Assembly: GCA_037042185.1 (NCBI GenBank)
Contig: JAXQJY010000032.1
Span: 1,426,001 to 1,490,000, forward strand
Length of the DNA stretch: 64,000 nt
Origin: Sordariomycetes sp. S80-01Y
Taxonomy: Eukaryota; Ascomycota; Sordariomycetes
Direction: 5' to 3'
The notes beneath the pieces are model-generated. The model saw only the letters and a list, made by a program, of their open reading frames with translations, was not told the DNA's origin and did no database searches. Numbering within the stretch: position 1 is the first letter of the stretch; each line of letters starts with the position of its first letter. The position numbers and the translations under genes were made by a program. Positions 32,801 through 44,157 of this stretch are shown piece after piece.

Positions 32801-34668
32801 TGATGCCTAGACGCTTCACAAAGACGTAGTCTGTTTCTTCCGAGCCAGTAAAAAGCTCAGCCACGACGTATAGGTCCGGGCGAACGCGACGAGCTTCATC
32901 CAATATGTGTTCTGCCACGTGGATAGGCGTTGAGTGACAATTGTCGATCCGCAGACCAGCGAAGTACTTGGCCATCAAACGAGCATACTTTGTCATGTGC
33001 TCCCACAAGAATGGGCTGTCTTGAGGTCCGGCTCCGTACCTCAACTTGACGCAGTCGCCCCAGACGATAACCTCTCGGCGAAGGTACACCTTGACGTCAG
33101 GTCCGGCGTGATCAATCAGGGCATTACCTCCCCACACCCATCCATTGTTCACGAGTGCAAGGTCCCTGTCAGAGTGCTTGGCTGTAGTATCATTCTTCGG
33201 CAACCGGGTGAAGTAGCTCTCAATCAAGGGGTTCTCCTTGGTGATGGGACCGAGCTTAGGCCCATGATCATCCAGACGCATGTACTTGGTGCGGTTGAAG
33301 ACCTGGTCGAGTATCTCGGTCACGTCACTGTCGTATTCTTGGTAGAAAGACACATTCACGGCTTCCAGGATTTCGACCATCCTGCCACGCGCCGCAGCCT
33401 TGTCGATGCTGGCTGTGCCCTCGCCCTCATACCGACCGTAGACAAAGGACAGCAAGCTAGCAGCCACGCATGAGTCCAGACGACGCTGGAAGCGGTGACC
33501 AAGACGCTCCTTGCCCAATATTCCGTACTTTTGAGCAAAGGCAACTTGCTCCTTGAGTCCCGAACTCTTCAATGTCTCAACTTCGCCCGCGAATCCGTCT
33601 GTACCCTTGGGTGAGTGGGTCTTGCCGTCTACCCAAGCTGCAACAGCCGCGTCGGCGTCGCGTTCAACGTCCAGCACGAAGTATTCCCAAAGACGGATTG
33701 CGGAGATTACTTCCTTCTTGGCAACTTCCATGATCTTGGTCAAGTCATCAACGGTTTGGATCTCCGTGGGCAGTCCGAGCTTCTCGAGGTTTGCGCTCAG
33801 CTCCAGGAACTTTGTGTCGAGCTCGTAGGCGGACTCCAGCCATGGGGCGGTGGTCAGATTGTAGCCTGCCTCTGGATGCTCTTCCAGCCACTTTGTGTTG
33901 TTGGCAGTGTGGTTAAGCACGATGTCTGACAGACTCAGAAGCGAGTAATCTTTCTCGAGGCTCTCGACCATCCTGGCAACATCCTTCTCCCCGCCAGGGA
34001 AACAATTCGGATCCCAACTGAGCTGATCGAACAAACTGAATGGTGAATTCGAGGCGCCCCGAACGTTCAAGGGTGTGAAATGAACCATGTTGTACCCACG
34101 ATCGCTAATTCCATGCAAGTGCTTCTCCCAGTCCGTAGGGTACTGGCCCATGAACTTGCTGATCACGGAGAAGATGGAGAGCGCGGGCAGCGGCAGCGGC
34201 CGGCCATCGAGTCTGAGGCGTGGCGCGACATCGATGTAGTATATAGGAGTTTTCTTGAGTGCATCCTTGGGGGCGTTCTCGGTGGGAAGCTCCGTGCTTA
34301 ACTCGGGCAGCTCAGCGTAGGTTGTGTAGAAGGCGTACGCTCCGGCGTCGTAGATGGGTACCGAGATCTCAATGGTGCGATTGAAGTCGGGCGAGAGTCT
34401 TGAATTGGGAAATTAACACTGTTGGATGCCATGCAATCAACACAAGACCTTACTTGAACTCCCTGAAGCTGTCTCTCTTGAATTGCTCCCCCTTCTCGGG
34501 GATGTTGACCCAGAGGCTGCCATGACGACATATGCTCGAGGTGCCCTCTATGGCGAAGCGAATGGTGACAGGATCGCCGCAGCGAGGGGCCAAATAAATG
34601 TACTCGCCCTGGACCTGAGGCGAGCCATCATCGTTGAGCGGCAGCAGATAAACCTCGTTGGACGTCAT
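29870..34668 (-). CDS. GDB1: Glycogen debranching enzyme (2 introns)
   Basis: Exons 34668-34454, 34398-30009 and 29950-29870 (introns of 55 and 58 nt, GTAAGG...TTCAAG and GTAAGT...ACACAG); 1561 aa, the normal size. This bifunctional cytosolic enzyme removes glycogen branches. The N-terminal GH13 4-alpha-glucanotransferase half carries the nucleophile Asp in LRIDNCHSTP (about 555), acid/base Glu in VVAELFTGSEE (about 583) and Asp in DCTHDNETP (about 691). The C-terminal GH133 amylo-1,6-glucosidase half carries EWARCWGRDVFISARG and the [20 protein letters not shown] block. Exon 3 supplies the conserved SPTQAWS motif and the end of the barrel. MTSNEVYLLPL is taken as the start because family members begin there; upstream in-frame ATGs at 34683 and 34716 are alternatives. 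Confidence 0.96.
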
Positions 34669-36379
34669 GGTTCGCGGGATCATGTCGAGGAGAAAAGAGG
34701 GAGCGAGAGCAGCCAAACGCTGCCCCGCGCTCGAGTAGCTCGTGGCGTTGGAGTCGGTACCTGTTTCGAGAGCCTGAGAGCCTGGAGCCCGTCAAGGTGC
34801 AGGGGTGCAACCGCCGATCGCGATCCACAGGAGCTGTCTATGGAGGCAAAGTCGACAGTATCGGACAGAGACACGAGAGAATGGAATAACGACGGCAGAG
34901 GGGGGATTGGCGAGGCCCAGATGGAAGAGAAGGAGGGCAGCCAGAGCGGTCAGACTGCAACAGACGGACAAGCAACGACGCAGGGACTCGGAGGACAGAC
35001 GAGGCGGACGGCGACTGGACATGGCGCTGGCGCTGCCTCTGCCTCTCCTCTCCTCTCCTTCTGGCTCTGGCTCTGGCACTTGTCAGGTCCCCCTTGGAAT
35101 AAACCCGCACCGCTACTGCCAGCCTGACATTGCATCGACGGCCAGTATCGTCAGTAGCGCGGTATCCACGTTCTGGCGGTGGCCTGACAATCTATTAGCA
35201 CGGCACGGGCAGTCCTCTCCGGTCAGCATTGGCCTGCCAGTGCTCGCCGCAACAGTACATGGTGAGGGTATCACAACGTGTAAACCACACCACCTGATAT
35301 CATCCCAAGCCCTTTCAGTCACCACCACAAGCGACCATGCCATCTCGTCTCCATGCTGAAATCCCAACTCGGGGCGCGACTCAGGATCTCCGCGGTAGAA
35401 AATTTTGATGCATCAGTATCAGGTACCGCCGTCCGTTGCAGCCCCCCCAAACCACGATCGCCAGCTGCATTATCGATGTTCAGGAATTTCAGGACTGGGG
35501 CCGCCGTGGTGGGGGGCTCTCTTCACCCATTGGGCTTCGCTTGTCGCGCGCTGCAGACGGTCAAACTCTAGAAATTCGCGCTTTCCCAAAATACCATGTT
35601 GCAATCCTCCGAGCTCATGCTAATTCGAGGCATTTGCACGCTGCATCGAAAGGGGGGGTGAGGGCACGAATCGAGACTCCAGTCGAGGCTGAAGAGACGG
35701 TACTGTTGAGACTGCATGTGCTTATCTTTGGGTTTCTGACGTCATTGAGTCTTATCACGATGTCTTCAACTGGACTCGACGTGCACTGCGGTCCACCGCC
35801 TTTTGAAACCCGCTTTCTCGAACAAGGCGCCTCGAGATCGCGATGCACCCGAGCAGTATGGCAGGCAGTTGCGAGTCCCTGTGCAGTGAACACGAGGATG
35901 AAGGCAACGCCGCAGCGATCATCGCTGTCATCCAGGCCCCACGTGCACCGGCCCGCTCCGGTCGCTCCCAGTCGGCTTTAGAGACGAATCCCGATGCAAG
36001 CTTGGCTTGCACCATGTGCACACCCAGCAACAAGGGCCCTGAACAGCTACAGCTTAAAGATGCTACTGTTTCAGTGACTGGGACTGCATTGGAGCCATTT
36101 GTCTAAGCCTCTCGAGTTTTGCGAGGTGCATCGTTCTCCAAATGTGAAGAGCATGTGACCGAGCAAGCTACCCTAGCCTAGGCCTCGGGGGTTTACTACA
36201 TCTAGCACAACACATTAAAAAGTTGGTGCTTCGTCAATTGACCTGGAATTGTAAAGAAATCATGAGAAATGGTAGTTCCGAGCAAAAGAGTCCAGATTAA
36301 TCCAAGGTCGCAGCAAGTCGATGGTTTCGAATATGATTCCTCTTGATGTAGTTGCAACGGCCCCAAGTCGATCATAGGT
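34669..36379. other. Intergenic, 1.7 kb
   Basis: Upstream region of the debranching-enzyme gene and 3' flank of the NmrA-like gene. Open frames on both strands around 34800-35130 and 35436-35981 show no family resemblance. CT-rich blocks near 35035-35085. Confidence 0.4.
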
Positions 36380-37453
36380 TTAAAAAGCTTTGAAAAGATC
36401 TTTCCCGGTCTCAGCAGCCTGAATACCAATCTTCGTCCCTTCATCAAGATTCTCCTTCTCCAAACCCAGCTTCTCGTTCGCCCAACCATCCTTCTGCTCA
36501 AAGTAGCCGTCGCCGTTCGGGTAGAGCACCCTTCCACCGAGAGTGTAGCCCATACCCTTCGTGATGTTTCCCTGACCAAAGGCCTCCAGCCCTTCCTTGT
36601 AGCGCGACTCGCTGGTCTGGTGATCAATGATCCAATCCGCGTCAGTGGTTCCCGTTTGGCGCTGGATGCTCGCGAGAATGTCTTGCTGCGACAAGAGGTA
36701 GCTCGCCGTGTAGAGGGGCTTGTTGCGCCAGTTGCTCAGCGTAACCGATGTATCTTGCTCGTTTTCTGGAAGGATGGGGAGGCTCAGTAGCTTCGCAACC
36801 GCCCTTCCCGCCTGGGGCAAGCTCGTCATGTTGATCTGCGTCTTCCCATCATCAAGCATCGTCATTTTTCTTCCCTTCAGGTCCAATCCAATTACACCAG
36901 GCGCGTTTGCGATAACGAACTCATACCAGAACGCGGTGACGACATGGATCCTGCTCTCGCCCTCTTTGGCCTCCTCACAGGCCTTGATTCCGTCTGTCAG
37001 ACGCGGGATGGCACCCAAATCACGAGCAATGGCAGAATTTGCGACGTCCGGGCCGTAGCTGTTGGGTATGACCCATTCGACACCTGCCTCGGTGGCAGCA
37101 CGGAGCAGGAGGGACTGGGTGTCGGGGGCCGAGAAGTGGGAGAGGGAGATTACGAGGAAGTCTTGTCCCTTCAGAGCCGTGACCAAAGAGTGGTACTCGG
37201 TGTAATCAATCTGGGCCACCTTGACCTCGGGAGGAAATTTGGAAGAGCTTGCTTTGCGAGTCAACGCAGTGACAGTGTGCTTTCCCGTGGCGAGGAGAGC
37301 CATCACGACGTGGCTGCCGATGTGGCCGCTAGCCTAGGATTGTCAGGAAATCATGGTGCGGATCGAAACGTGAGAGCTTACACCAACTACAGCAACATTC
37401 TCAATTCGGTTTTTGAAGCCATGCGGCTGATCTTTGGCGTACATGGCAGGCAT
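36380..37453 (-). CDS. NmrA-like NAD(P)-binding protein (1 intron)
   Basis: Exons 37453-37382 and 37333-36380, with a 48-nt intron (GTAAGC...TCCTAG); 341 aa. Splicing rebuilds the Rossmann motif GASGHIG (24-30), which neither frame has alone. The protein is an atypical SDR of the NmrA/isoflavone-reductase type: it keeps the dinucleotide fold, has FWYEFVIANAPGVIGLD in the middle, and lacks a YxxxK catalytic pair. Relatives act either as redox-sensing regulators (NmrA, HSCARG) or as reductases for aromatic compounds; sequence does not decide between them. There is no signal peptide. It is the first of three tandem minus-strand genes followed upstream by MFS and P450 genes, compatible with a small detoxification or tailoring group. 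Confidence 0.85.
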
Positions 37454-38610
37454 TTTCAGGTTGAGGAGTGTCGGACGCAAGGACTTGCTGGTGTGATCAA
37501 AGTGGTTGAATGTCAGTTTCATATGCTCAAATCATTTTTCGCTGGCTGAGTTTCGAAGCCCGCATTTATATACATCATAAATATAAACACCATTATTCAG
37601 CGTGTCCCAGGAGGCTGTCTTGTACGGTTGGCAGCAGACTCTCACCTTGACTAACACCAGGTGTAGTGCGTCCCAAAGAGGCAATCGACATGTCCGAGGA
37701 CCCACCGCTCTCGCCCGAAACCCCTACTAGGCAAAGGGCTTACTGATCGGAGCCTCGATTAGACCGTCTTCTTGTAAGCAGCTTGGGTCAGCGGTAAGCA
37801 TTGATCAGAGCTCTTGAGGACGAGGCCGAGTGTCAGCCGAAGGGCTTCTTGATATGTTGTGCTCTCCCTCAAAAGAGATGTCTGGGAGTTTTGACGTAGT
37901 CCCCCACGGTGTGCAAACTACGCGGGACCAGACCCATGGTTGTTCAATCCAAAGGTGAAGAAGTGGCCTGGTTTCAAGTTGTTGAAGCGAACGCTACTGT
38001 GGCTGCTGATACGTGCGGTCTAGTCATCACTTGATATAATCACGCTAAGGTGGTTATACGTGAGTTGTGAGACGCATTCGTTCACACAATGGCTTGTGGA
38101 GCAAAGGAGAGGCTTCTCAGAGCTCACTATTTCGCCCTCAATCCTATTTAATCCAAGGAAGCAGTTCAATGTAGTCTAAATCCTCATGCGAAGTGTGAGC
38201 CCAAGACGGCACGGCAAATCCATTCAGTGGCGCCCTAAATCTTGGCTGAATTTCAAGAGCGACTGAGGAGACTCCACGATAACTACCGATTGACCAATTT
38301 CGTTTGGAGGGCCAAATAAGCGAAAAAGGAGCACGAATCAGACCCATACGATGCTACATCGGAGGGAAGTGAGCAATTAGCGTGTAGCCACGAGCGGTAG
38401 GTCAGATCATGAGGCGTGGAACGACTTGAGACGCGGATCAACACAAAGCCAGAGAGCGAGTATGGGGTCGCTTCTTTTACGTGCCGCATAGCATTCCATC
38501 TGCTACTATAGCTCTGTTCGGCGACCCGAGTACGACTTGGGGCCCTCAAGACGAGGAGCATAGATCATCTATTTTGGTGTCAATATTAGTGAATACTCTA
38601 TGTATGATAA
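37454..38610. other. Intergenic, 1.2 kb
   Basis: NmrA-like gene promoter and MFS 3' flank. No ORF or repeat worth calling. Confidence 0.45.
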
Positions 38611-40367
38611 TTAAACCTTTGTTTCTATGGTGTCGTTTCGTCGTGCGTTGTCCGGGCCTGCCGCGTTCTTTTCTCCAATTTCCTGCTCTGTTCTACCTGG
38701 ATGCCCAAGGGCTTCAGGGGTTTGCATCTCGGGGTTCTCCGCTTGACATTCCTCATCCCGTCGCATAGGCTCATCAGTGACCGTATCATCGATAGGCTCC
38801 AACCCGCGGTCTCGGATGAATATCATTCCAAGCAAGCAAGCCCCAATCATAGGGACCTGTAGAATGAACACCGCGTGGCTCGCTTCCATGTACGCGTCGA
38901 GAACCGCATCCGGGGTACCGCCGCTGAAGTCCGGTAGACTGTACGTCGAGTCTGCCAGGTACTGATACTCGGCGGGCAGCGCGGACCGCAGTCGAGCTTG
39001 AAGCACGGCAGCCGAGATGGCAAGGCCGCAGGCGCCACCGGCACAGCGGTAGAAGTTCCGGTTCGAAATGATGACGGCTCGTCGAGACTTCGTCGAGTGT
39101 GCCTGCAGTGCCACCAGAGTTGGCTGGAAAATGCATCCGACACCGATGCCAATAACGATCAAGGGAACAATGATCACTCCAACGACAGTGTCCCGATCGT
39201 AGATGAGCGTCAGCCCGCAACCCAGCGTCCACATCGCGAATCCAGTCCAGATGACCTCACCGTACCGCTTGTAATGACTGATGTACAAGCCGGACACGAT
39301 GGAAATGATGGATTGAAAGCCTACCAGTGGTATGTAGACTGCCGCAGACATGGTCATTGACATCTGGCGGGGATTCTGTAGGTAGAGTGGGACATAGTAG
39401 AGGGTGGCTTGGTAAACGGAGCCGAGGATGCAGGACTGCATTAGCATCACCACTACGACAGGGTTTCTGTAGATTTCGACTGGGATCTGTGAGCACTAGT
39501 GGTATGCACAAAGCGGTATTTGGGCTCACCTGGCATCATCGGGAGTTTGGCAACCTTCCACTCAATGACGACGAAGAGTATCAACGAAATGCTGCCAATG
39601 GCGAGCATGCTGATGACCATGGGAGAGTCCCATTCGAAGTAGGCGCCACCTCCAGAAATGGGGATGAGCAGGAAAATGATTCCCACGGAGGAAGTCAAGG
39701 TTCCCAACCAATCGACCTTGCGAACACTTTCGGAAAACGATGCAGTGCGAGGCTTCGAGGGCAGGTAGAGGTAGGAGATGACGAATGTTATCGCCCCGCA
39801 AGGTGCTAACATCCAGAAGAACGCCCTCCAGGTGGTTTTTGTAGCGATAGCTGCAGCCAGGAAAGGACCGATGACATTGCCCAGCCCAACCATGCTGCCG
39901 ATGATGCCCTGGTACTTGCCCCTCTGCTCCAACGTGACGACGTCGGATACGATGATCATGGCCAGGTTGGTCAAGCCTCCGCCGCCTATACCAGCAACCG
40001 CGCGGAAGACGTAGAACATTGTGGCATTCTGGCTCAGACCGCAAAGCAGGTCGGCCACCGCCAGCATAGCAATGGCGGCCAGGAAAACAGTCTTGCGTCC
40101 AAAGATGTCCGAAAGGCGACCGTAGAGCATCTGGAAGGTGGTGTTGGCCAGCAATGAGGAGGTACCGGCCCATGATATCGTGTTTTGCGCATTGAGGTCG
40201 GCCGCGATTGTCGGCAAAGTCGTCGAGATACCATTCTGGTCGATGAAGTTGATCAACAGCGTGAGCGAAATGACGCCAAAGACGGCGATCAATTGTCGCC
40301 TCGGAAGCAGGTTTGTCTGGTCATGAAGGGCTCTCTCGGCCTTGTTGATGTCGTCTTGTCGAGTCAT
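38611..40367 (-). CDS. MFS transporter, DHA2 (14-helix) efflux type (1 intron)
   Basis: Exons 40367-39530 and 39479-38611; 568 aa. The intron (39480-39529) uses the second of two closely spaced acceptors (ATCCCAG), since only that one keeps frame, giving MMPVEIYRNPVVVVMLMQ. Features: helix 1 with LINFIDQNGISTTLPTIAADL, YGRLSDIFGRK (MFS loop 2-3 signature), AGIGGGGLTNLAMIIVSDVV with the VxxxxRGKYQGIIG motif, and a second half with the usual later helices and an acidic cytosolic tail. This is the fungal toxin-efflux class often found in secondary-metabolite clusters. It was likely a plasma-membrane drug/H+ antiporter in ancestry; the substrate is unknown. It lies 911 bp from the P450 stop, with a palindromic element in that gap. 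Confidence 0.92.
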
Positions 40368-41278
40368 TGTCGCGTGGCAGCCATTCCTCGGCTGTTGGAA
40401 AGCTCATGTCATTACTGAAGTTCAAGCTGGATTCGATGAAGACGGTGACGCGTAAACTGGGCCTCACCGCGATTAAGAAGCTCTGGGCGTCCAGTCCCTT
40501 CTGCGGCTCTGCATGGGGAAATTTTTCATCGGCCGCTTATCGGTGGTGATCGACCGGGGACTAGCAAAGAATTGGGGACGATTTATCGGCATCTTGGTCC
40601 CGAGTCTGCCATGTAACAATGGGTGGCACGATGGGGAATATAATATCTCCGACCAAGATCGGAGATCGAGGCTTTGGCCGACCTGGAGTGTGTGAATCTT
40701 CCCAGGCAGCTCGTCTTCGGTTGCAAGCAGCGAATCATCTTGATGATCTTGAGGCCCTGGGGGGTGTTCATTTTCCATCTGCCCCGTCTTACGCGTTTAC
40801 GTGCCCCTTGAGTCGTCCGATTCTGTAAAAGGTGCCACTGACTTGTCTTTCATTCATCGGTCAGAGACCTCCGGAAGCGGAGCATCCGATATCCACAATC
40901 CGGAGGTTGACCGCGGAGGTCTCCCGATATCATCGGAGACCTCCCGCCAGCCCCCGAAGTCGCAATCAGCACATTAGAGACCCGATGTTGCACGTAAACC
41001 ATTCAAGAATGGCTTTTGCAGTGCAATTTCTTGAGACGGGCATCAAATGTTGCCTTCGAACCCTGAAACTTGGGGCTCTACTCCTCATTCTCGTGCCCCG
41101 CCGTCTGTCCTCTGCGCCCTTCTTATGAGGGTTAGACGTTTAGGAGTGATGGAAAGCAGCGATACTGAGATCAACATGTAGAGAGGGTTCAAGAAAGATA
41201 GTGAAATTTCAATCTAGGCGAGACAGCGCCTACAAGTCCACATGCTTGCTATTCCCGCTCCTTGCCATCACCTTTCCA
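40368..41278. other. Promoter region of the MFS gene
   Basis: Contains the palindromic element listed separately; otherwise non-coding. Confidence 0.45.
40864..40944. promoter_or_regulatory. Inverted and direct repeats, candidate operator for a Zn2Cys6 factor
   Basis: Left arm GGAGGTCTCCCGAT (40915-40928) and right arm ATCGGAGACCTCC (40932-40944) are inverted copies around a 3-nt centre, with one bulged base. A further GACCTCCGG copy lies at about 40866-40874, TCCGGAGG at about 40899-40906, and CCGATATC occurs twice (40886-40893 and 40924-40931). CGG/CCG triplets of the kind bound by Gal4-type factors recur. The site is about 550 bp upstream of the MFS start codon. Confidence 0.5.
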
Positions 41279-43023
41279 CTAGAGCTTACGCATCATGATG
41301 TTCTTGCTACCATCAGGAATAGACTATCTTCGTCAGCATTCATTCCCAAAGGTTCAAACGATTCAACATACCTGGGAGCCAATTTGCCTGTTTGGGTAGC
41401 GCTCGGTTTGCCCGTCGACATTCTTCATGTCGTAGTGCAGCAACGCAGTCGCCATAATCATCTTAATCTCATTGACAGCGAAGAAACGTCCAGGGCAAGC
41501 ATGCCTCCCGTATCCAAACGTCAAGCTCGACGTCCCAACACTGACAAACTGACTGTTGGCAACGACTTCGGCAGCCTTGACGGCGGATTCCTCCTTGTCC
41601 TTCGCCATGCGCAAGTTGTAGTACCGCAAAGCGTCGAATTTGAATGGATCCTCATGGATCTCGTCATCAAAGTTCATGCTACCTGCCGGTACCTCGATGA
41701 TGACGCCTTCAGGGATGGTCTGGCCGTTGGACAGAGTGAAAGGCTTGAGAACCTTGCGCTGGAATGACCCTGCGCCAAGGGGGTAGTATCGGAGGACTTC
41801 TTTCAAGAAGCTGTCGAGCTTCTTCATGTTCTGCATGGCGATGTTGGTGAACACGCCGCCGCTGTCGGCTAGCGCTTGCTGCACATCTTCGCGTAGGATG
41901 GGAACCAAATCTGGCGAGGCAGAAAGTTGGAAGAATCTGTGGCGTTTCTTAGTTTTAGGGGATCCAACTCAGCTAAGATGCACTTACGCATTGAGTGTCG
42001 TGAGCGTCGTGGTGTGGATAGCAGCAAAGCTGACACCAAGCTGGTTCTTCGCCAACTCCTTATCGTCCTTCTCACCAAACTTCTTCTGCGAGTTGATGAT
42101 CCACTGCAGCATGTCATCCGGCTCCTGGTAGTCCATGCTCTCAGCAGCCTTCTTCCTAGCCGCGACCACCGGTCGCAGAAAATCGTCTGCCTCCTTCACT
42201 CGGCGATGGACACGCTTGACTTGGGGGAGCAGGCGAGCAACGATAGGTCGGAGCCACTTGGGAGTGAAACTGATAAGGTGAACAGCTGTCATTACATCGA
42301 TGGTGTAGTTGATGGCTGCATCCAGGTAAGCCTCATCGCGACACAGTTCGGGGCCGATGAAGATGCGGCCTGATGCCATGGCGACGATACGAAGAAGCTT
42401 CGAGTTGATGTTGATTTCGGTCCATTCGTTTGTCTGTGGAAGCTCAAGGCGCATCGCTTCTTCAACCTCCTCGGAAAGGGTCGGGTTCAGGCGGACTAGT
42501 GCTGGGGTTAGGGAAGTCTTGACGGTGTGGGGTAGCGAGGGCACGTCGGCTTCCATGCCAGTATATTTGGTCTGCATAGACTACGACGATGATCAGCAGA
42601 CTTCATACTTGATACTGTAATAGACTCACTTCATCGACGGCCTTGCTGAAGCTCAACGTGTCGTCCGGCAGTCTCTTGAGCTCGTCCAAGAACTTTGGTG
42701 AGATGACCACACTTTGCGATTCTGCTTCAATCAGCTTTTCCTCCCATCTGATGATAGCGCGGGATAGACGCACTCCGCATAGTGGTGATCCGGAAGATGC
42801 CATCCTTGAACTTGTTGTAGCCTTCGGTGTAAATCTCCCATCCTCCTCTCTTCATAAACTCCTTTTGCCCGCTGCCTACTTCAGGGATGCTCGACAAGGG
42901 ATCATCTTTCAACAAGCCTGGCACGATCAGAGCTGCAAGGAGTGTTACAGCCGTGATTGCAATGACTGGCCATCTCGATTCTAGCTCATGGTAGAGGGCC
43001 TGGTAGTCCATGGACGAAGCCAT
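41279..43023 (-). CDS. Cytochrome P450 monooxygenase (4 introns)
   Basis: Exons 43023-42774, 42721-42630, 42580-41988, 41936-41372 and 41323-41279; introns 52, 49, 51 and 48 nt; 514 aa. It has an N-terminal membrane anchor (about 12-32), I-helix GVSFAAIHTTTLT (the AxxHTT variant common in fungal ent-kaurene oxidase/CYP68-like enzymes), ExxR at Glu358-Arg361 in FLKEVLRYYP, and a haem loop FGYGRHACPG with Cys459 as iron ligand. It should be an ER-bound, NADPH-P450-reductase-dependent hydroxylase. The substrate is unknown, although this subgroup often acts on terpenoids or indole compounds. The first intron is placed where splicing gives the conserved FRITTMRKSQSVVISPKFLDEL. The start is the second in-frame ATG, just before the anchor; 43062 is an alternative. 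Confidence 0.93.
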
Positions 43024-44157
43024 GTTGGCGCTATACGATCTTGCCGCGTGAGGTCTGACCACTTTGCGGTGATGTTCGTGGTTGATTCTGGAAGCAGCGT
43101 GGATCAGGTCTAATGCGATGTAAAGACCAGAAAAGAAAGAGTATTTGGTGAGAGCCCCTCGGGATCTTCAACCCTTCAACGAAATGACGACACCCCTTTT
43201 ATTTCAACATCTGAATCATGAAGCAAGACACGGCGAGGTGGATCCAGCACAACCGGATCCAACACCCTCCGACACCAGCACAAGTGATCTTCCCGTGGGC
43301 CACTTTGCCCTTCTTGCACTCATCTGAGCTTCCTACGCCAATCAGAGCTTCCATATTGATCACCAGCACAAAATTATGCAAGCGGCTCGCTACGGCGCCG
43401 GCGACAAGCCCCCAGATCGGCCGTGGGGTGGAGGCCCTCAGGCCCGTCGTCGGGTTCGTATTCGGAACGGCGACCGGCATTTGCTCCTCACTGTGGGGTA
43501 ATGTGCCCTTGAACCACGACTTTGAGCAGTGTTTCATCATTAGATGTGCCGCGATTGGGTCAGCTTGCTGCGGTGACACCACATGCGCAGAGAGTCGGGT
43601 TCTTGCAAGAGCCCGGGAGGCCGTTGAATACGCGGATACGCTCTGCAGTGAGACGATAAAGTGGCGGAAAAGGTGGCGGGGAACAGATACCGTGACATCG
43701 CTTGGCCATGCAAATGATCCTTCTGCGAGAAGGCACATTTCATAAGCGACATGGGCGAGATTATATTGAGTTGGCATGATACCATGCAATCAAGTCTACG
43801 GAAGAGTCAAAGCAATGGGGCCCCCCGACATAACCCAACAACAGATGTACAGATTGAGCCTTCGCCAATGTCAATATCTGACTCAGTCATTCCATCCATT
43901 GCAAGATTTAACCTCTGGTTGTTTTCTTACAAGATTAATTGAGCTATCGCTCTCAAAATGATTCACAGTGTGGATACTGATGATATTGGCTCGTGACACG
44001 ACGCTTCACCCGGTCAGAGGGCAGCTGGTGTTAAGACAGAGAACAGATACTTGGAAGGCTCATGAATGGGAGCTCCCCATGTGCTGACCGTGGAAAGTTA
44101 GAAGTAAGGATGACAGATTGAGACTCCACATCCTTCTACGAAGCCAACCGGAATTTC
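43024..44157. other. Intergenic, 1.1 kb
   Basis: P450 promoter and 3' flank of the ammonium transporter gene. Overlapping open frames on both strands at 43199-43789 have no family resemblance. Confidence 0.4.

Noticed and set aside
35436-35981. 181-aa plus-strand ORF
   Set aside because: No domain, poor codon pattern, and no conserved-looking segments.
40165-40210. Possible extra gene antisense to the MFS gene
   Set aside because: All frames there are shadows of the transporter exon.
36000-43100. A full secondary-metabolite cluster
   Set aside because: No backbone synthase, prenyltransferase or terpene cyclase is present; only accessory-type genes.
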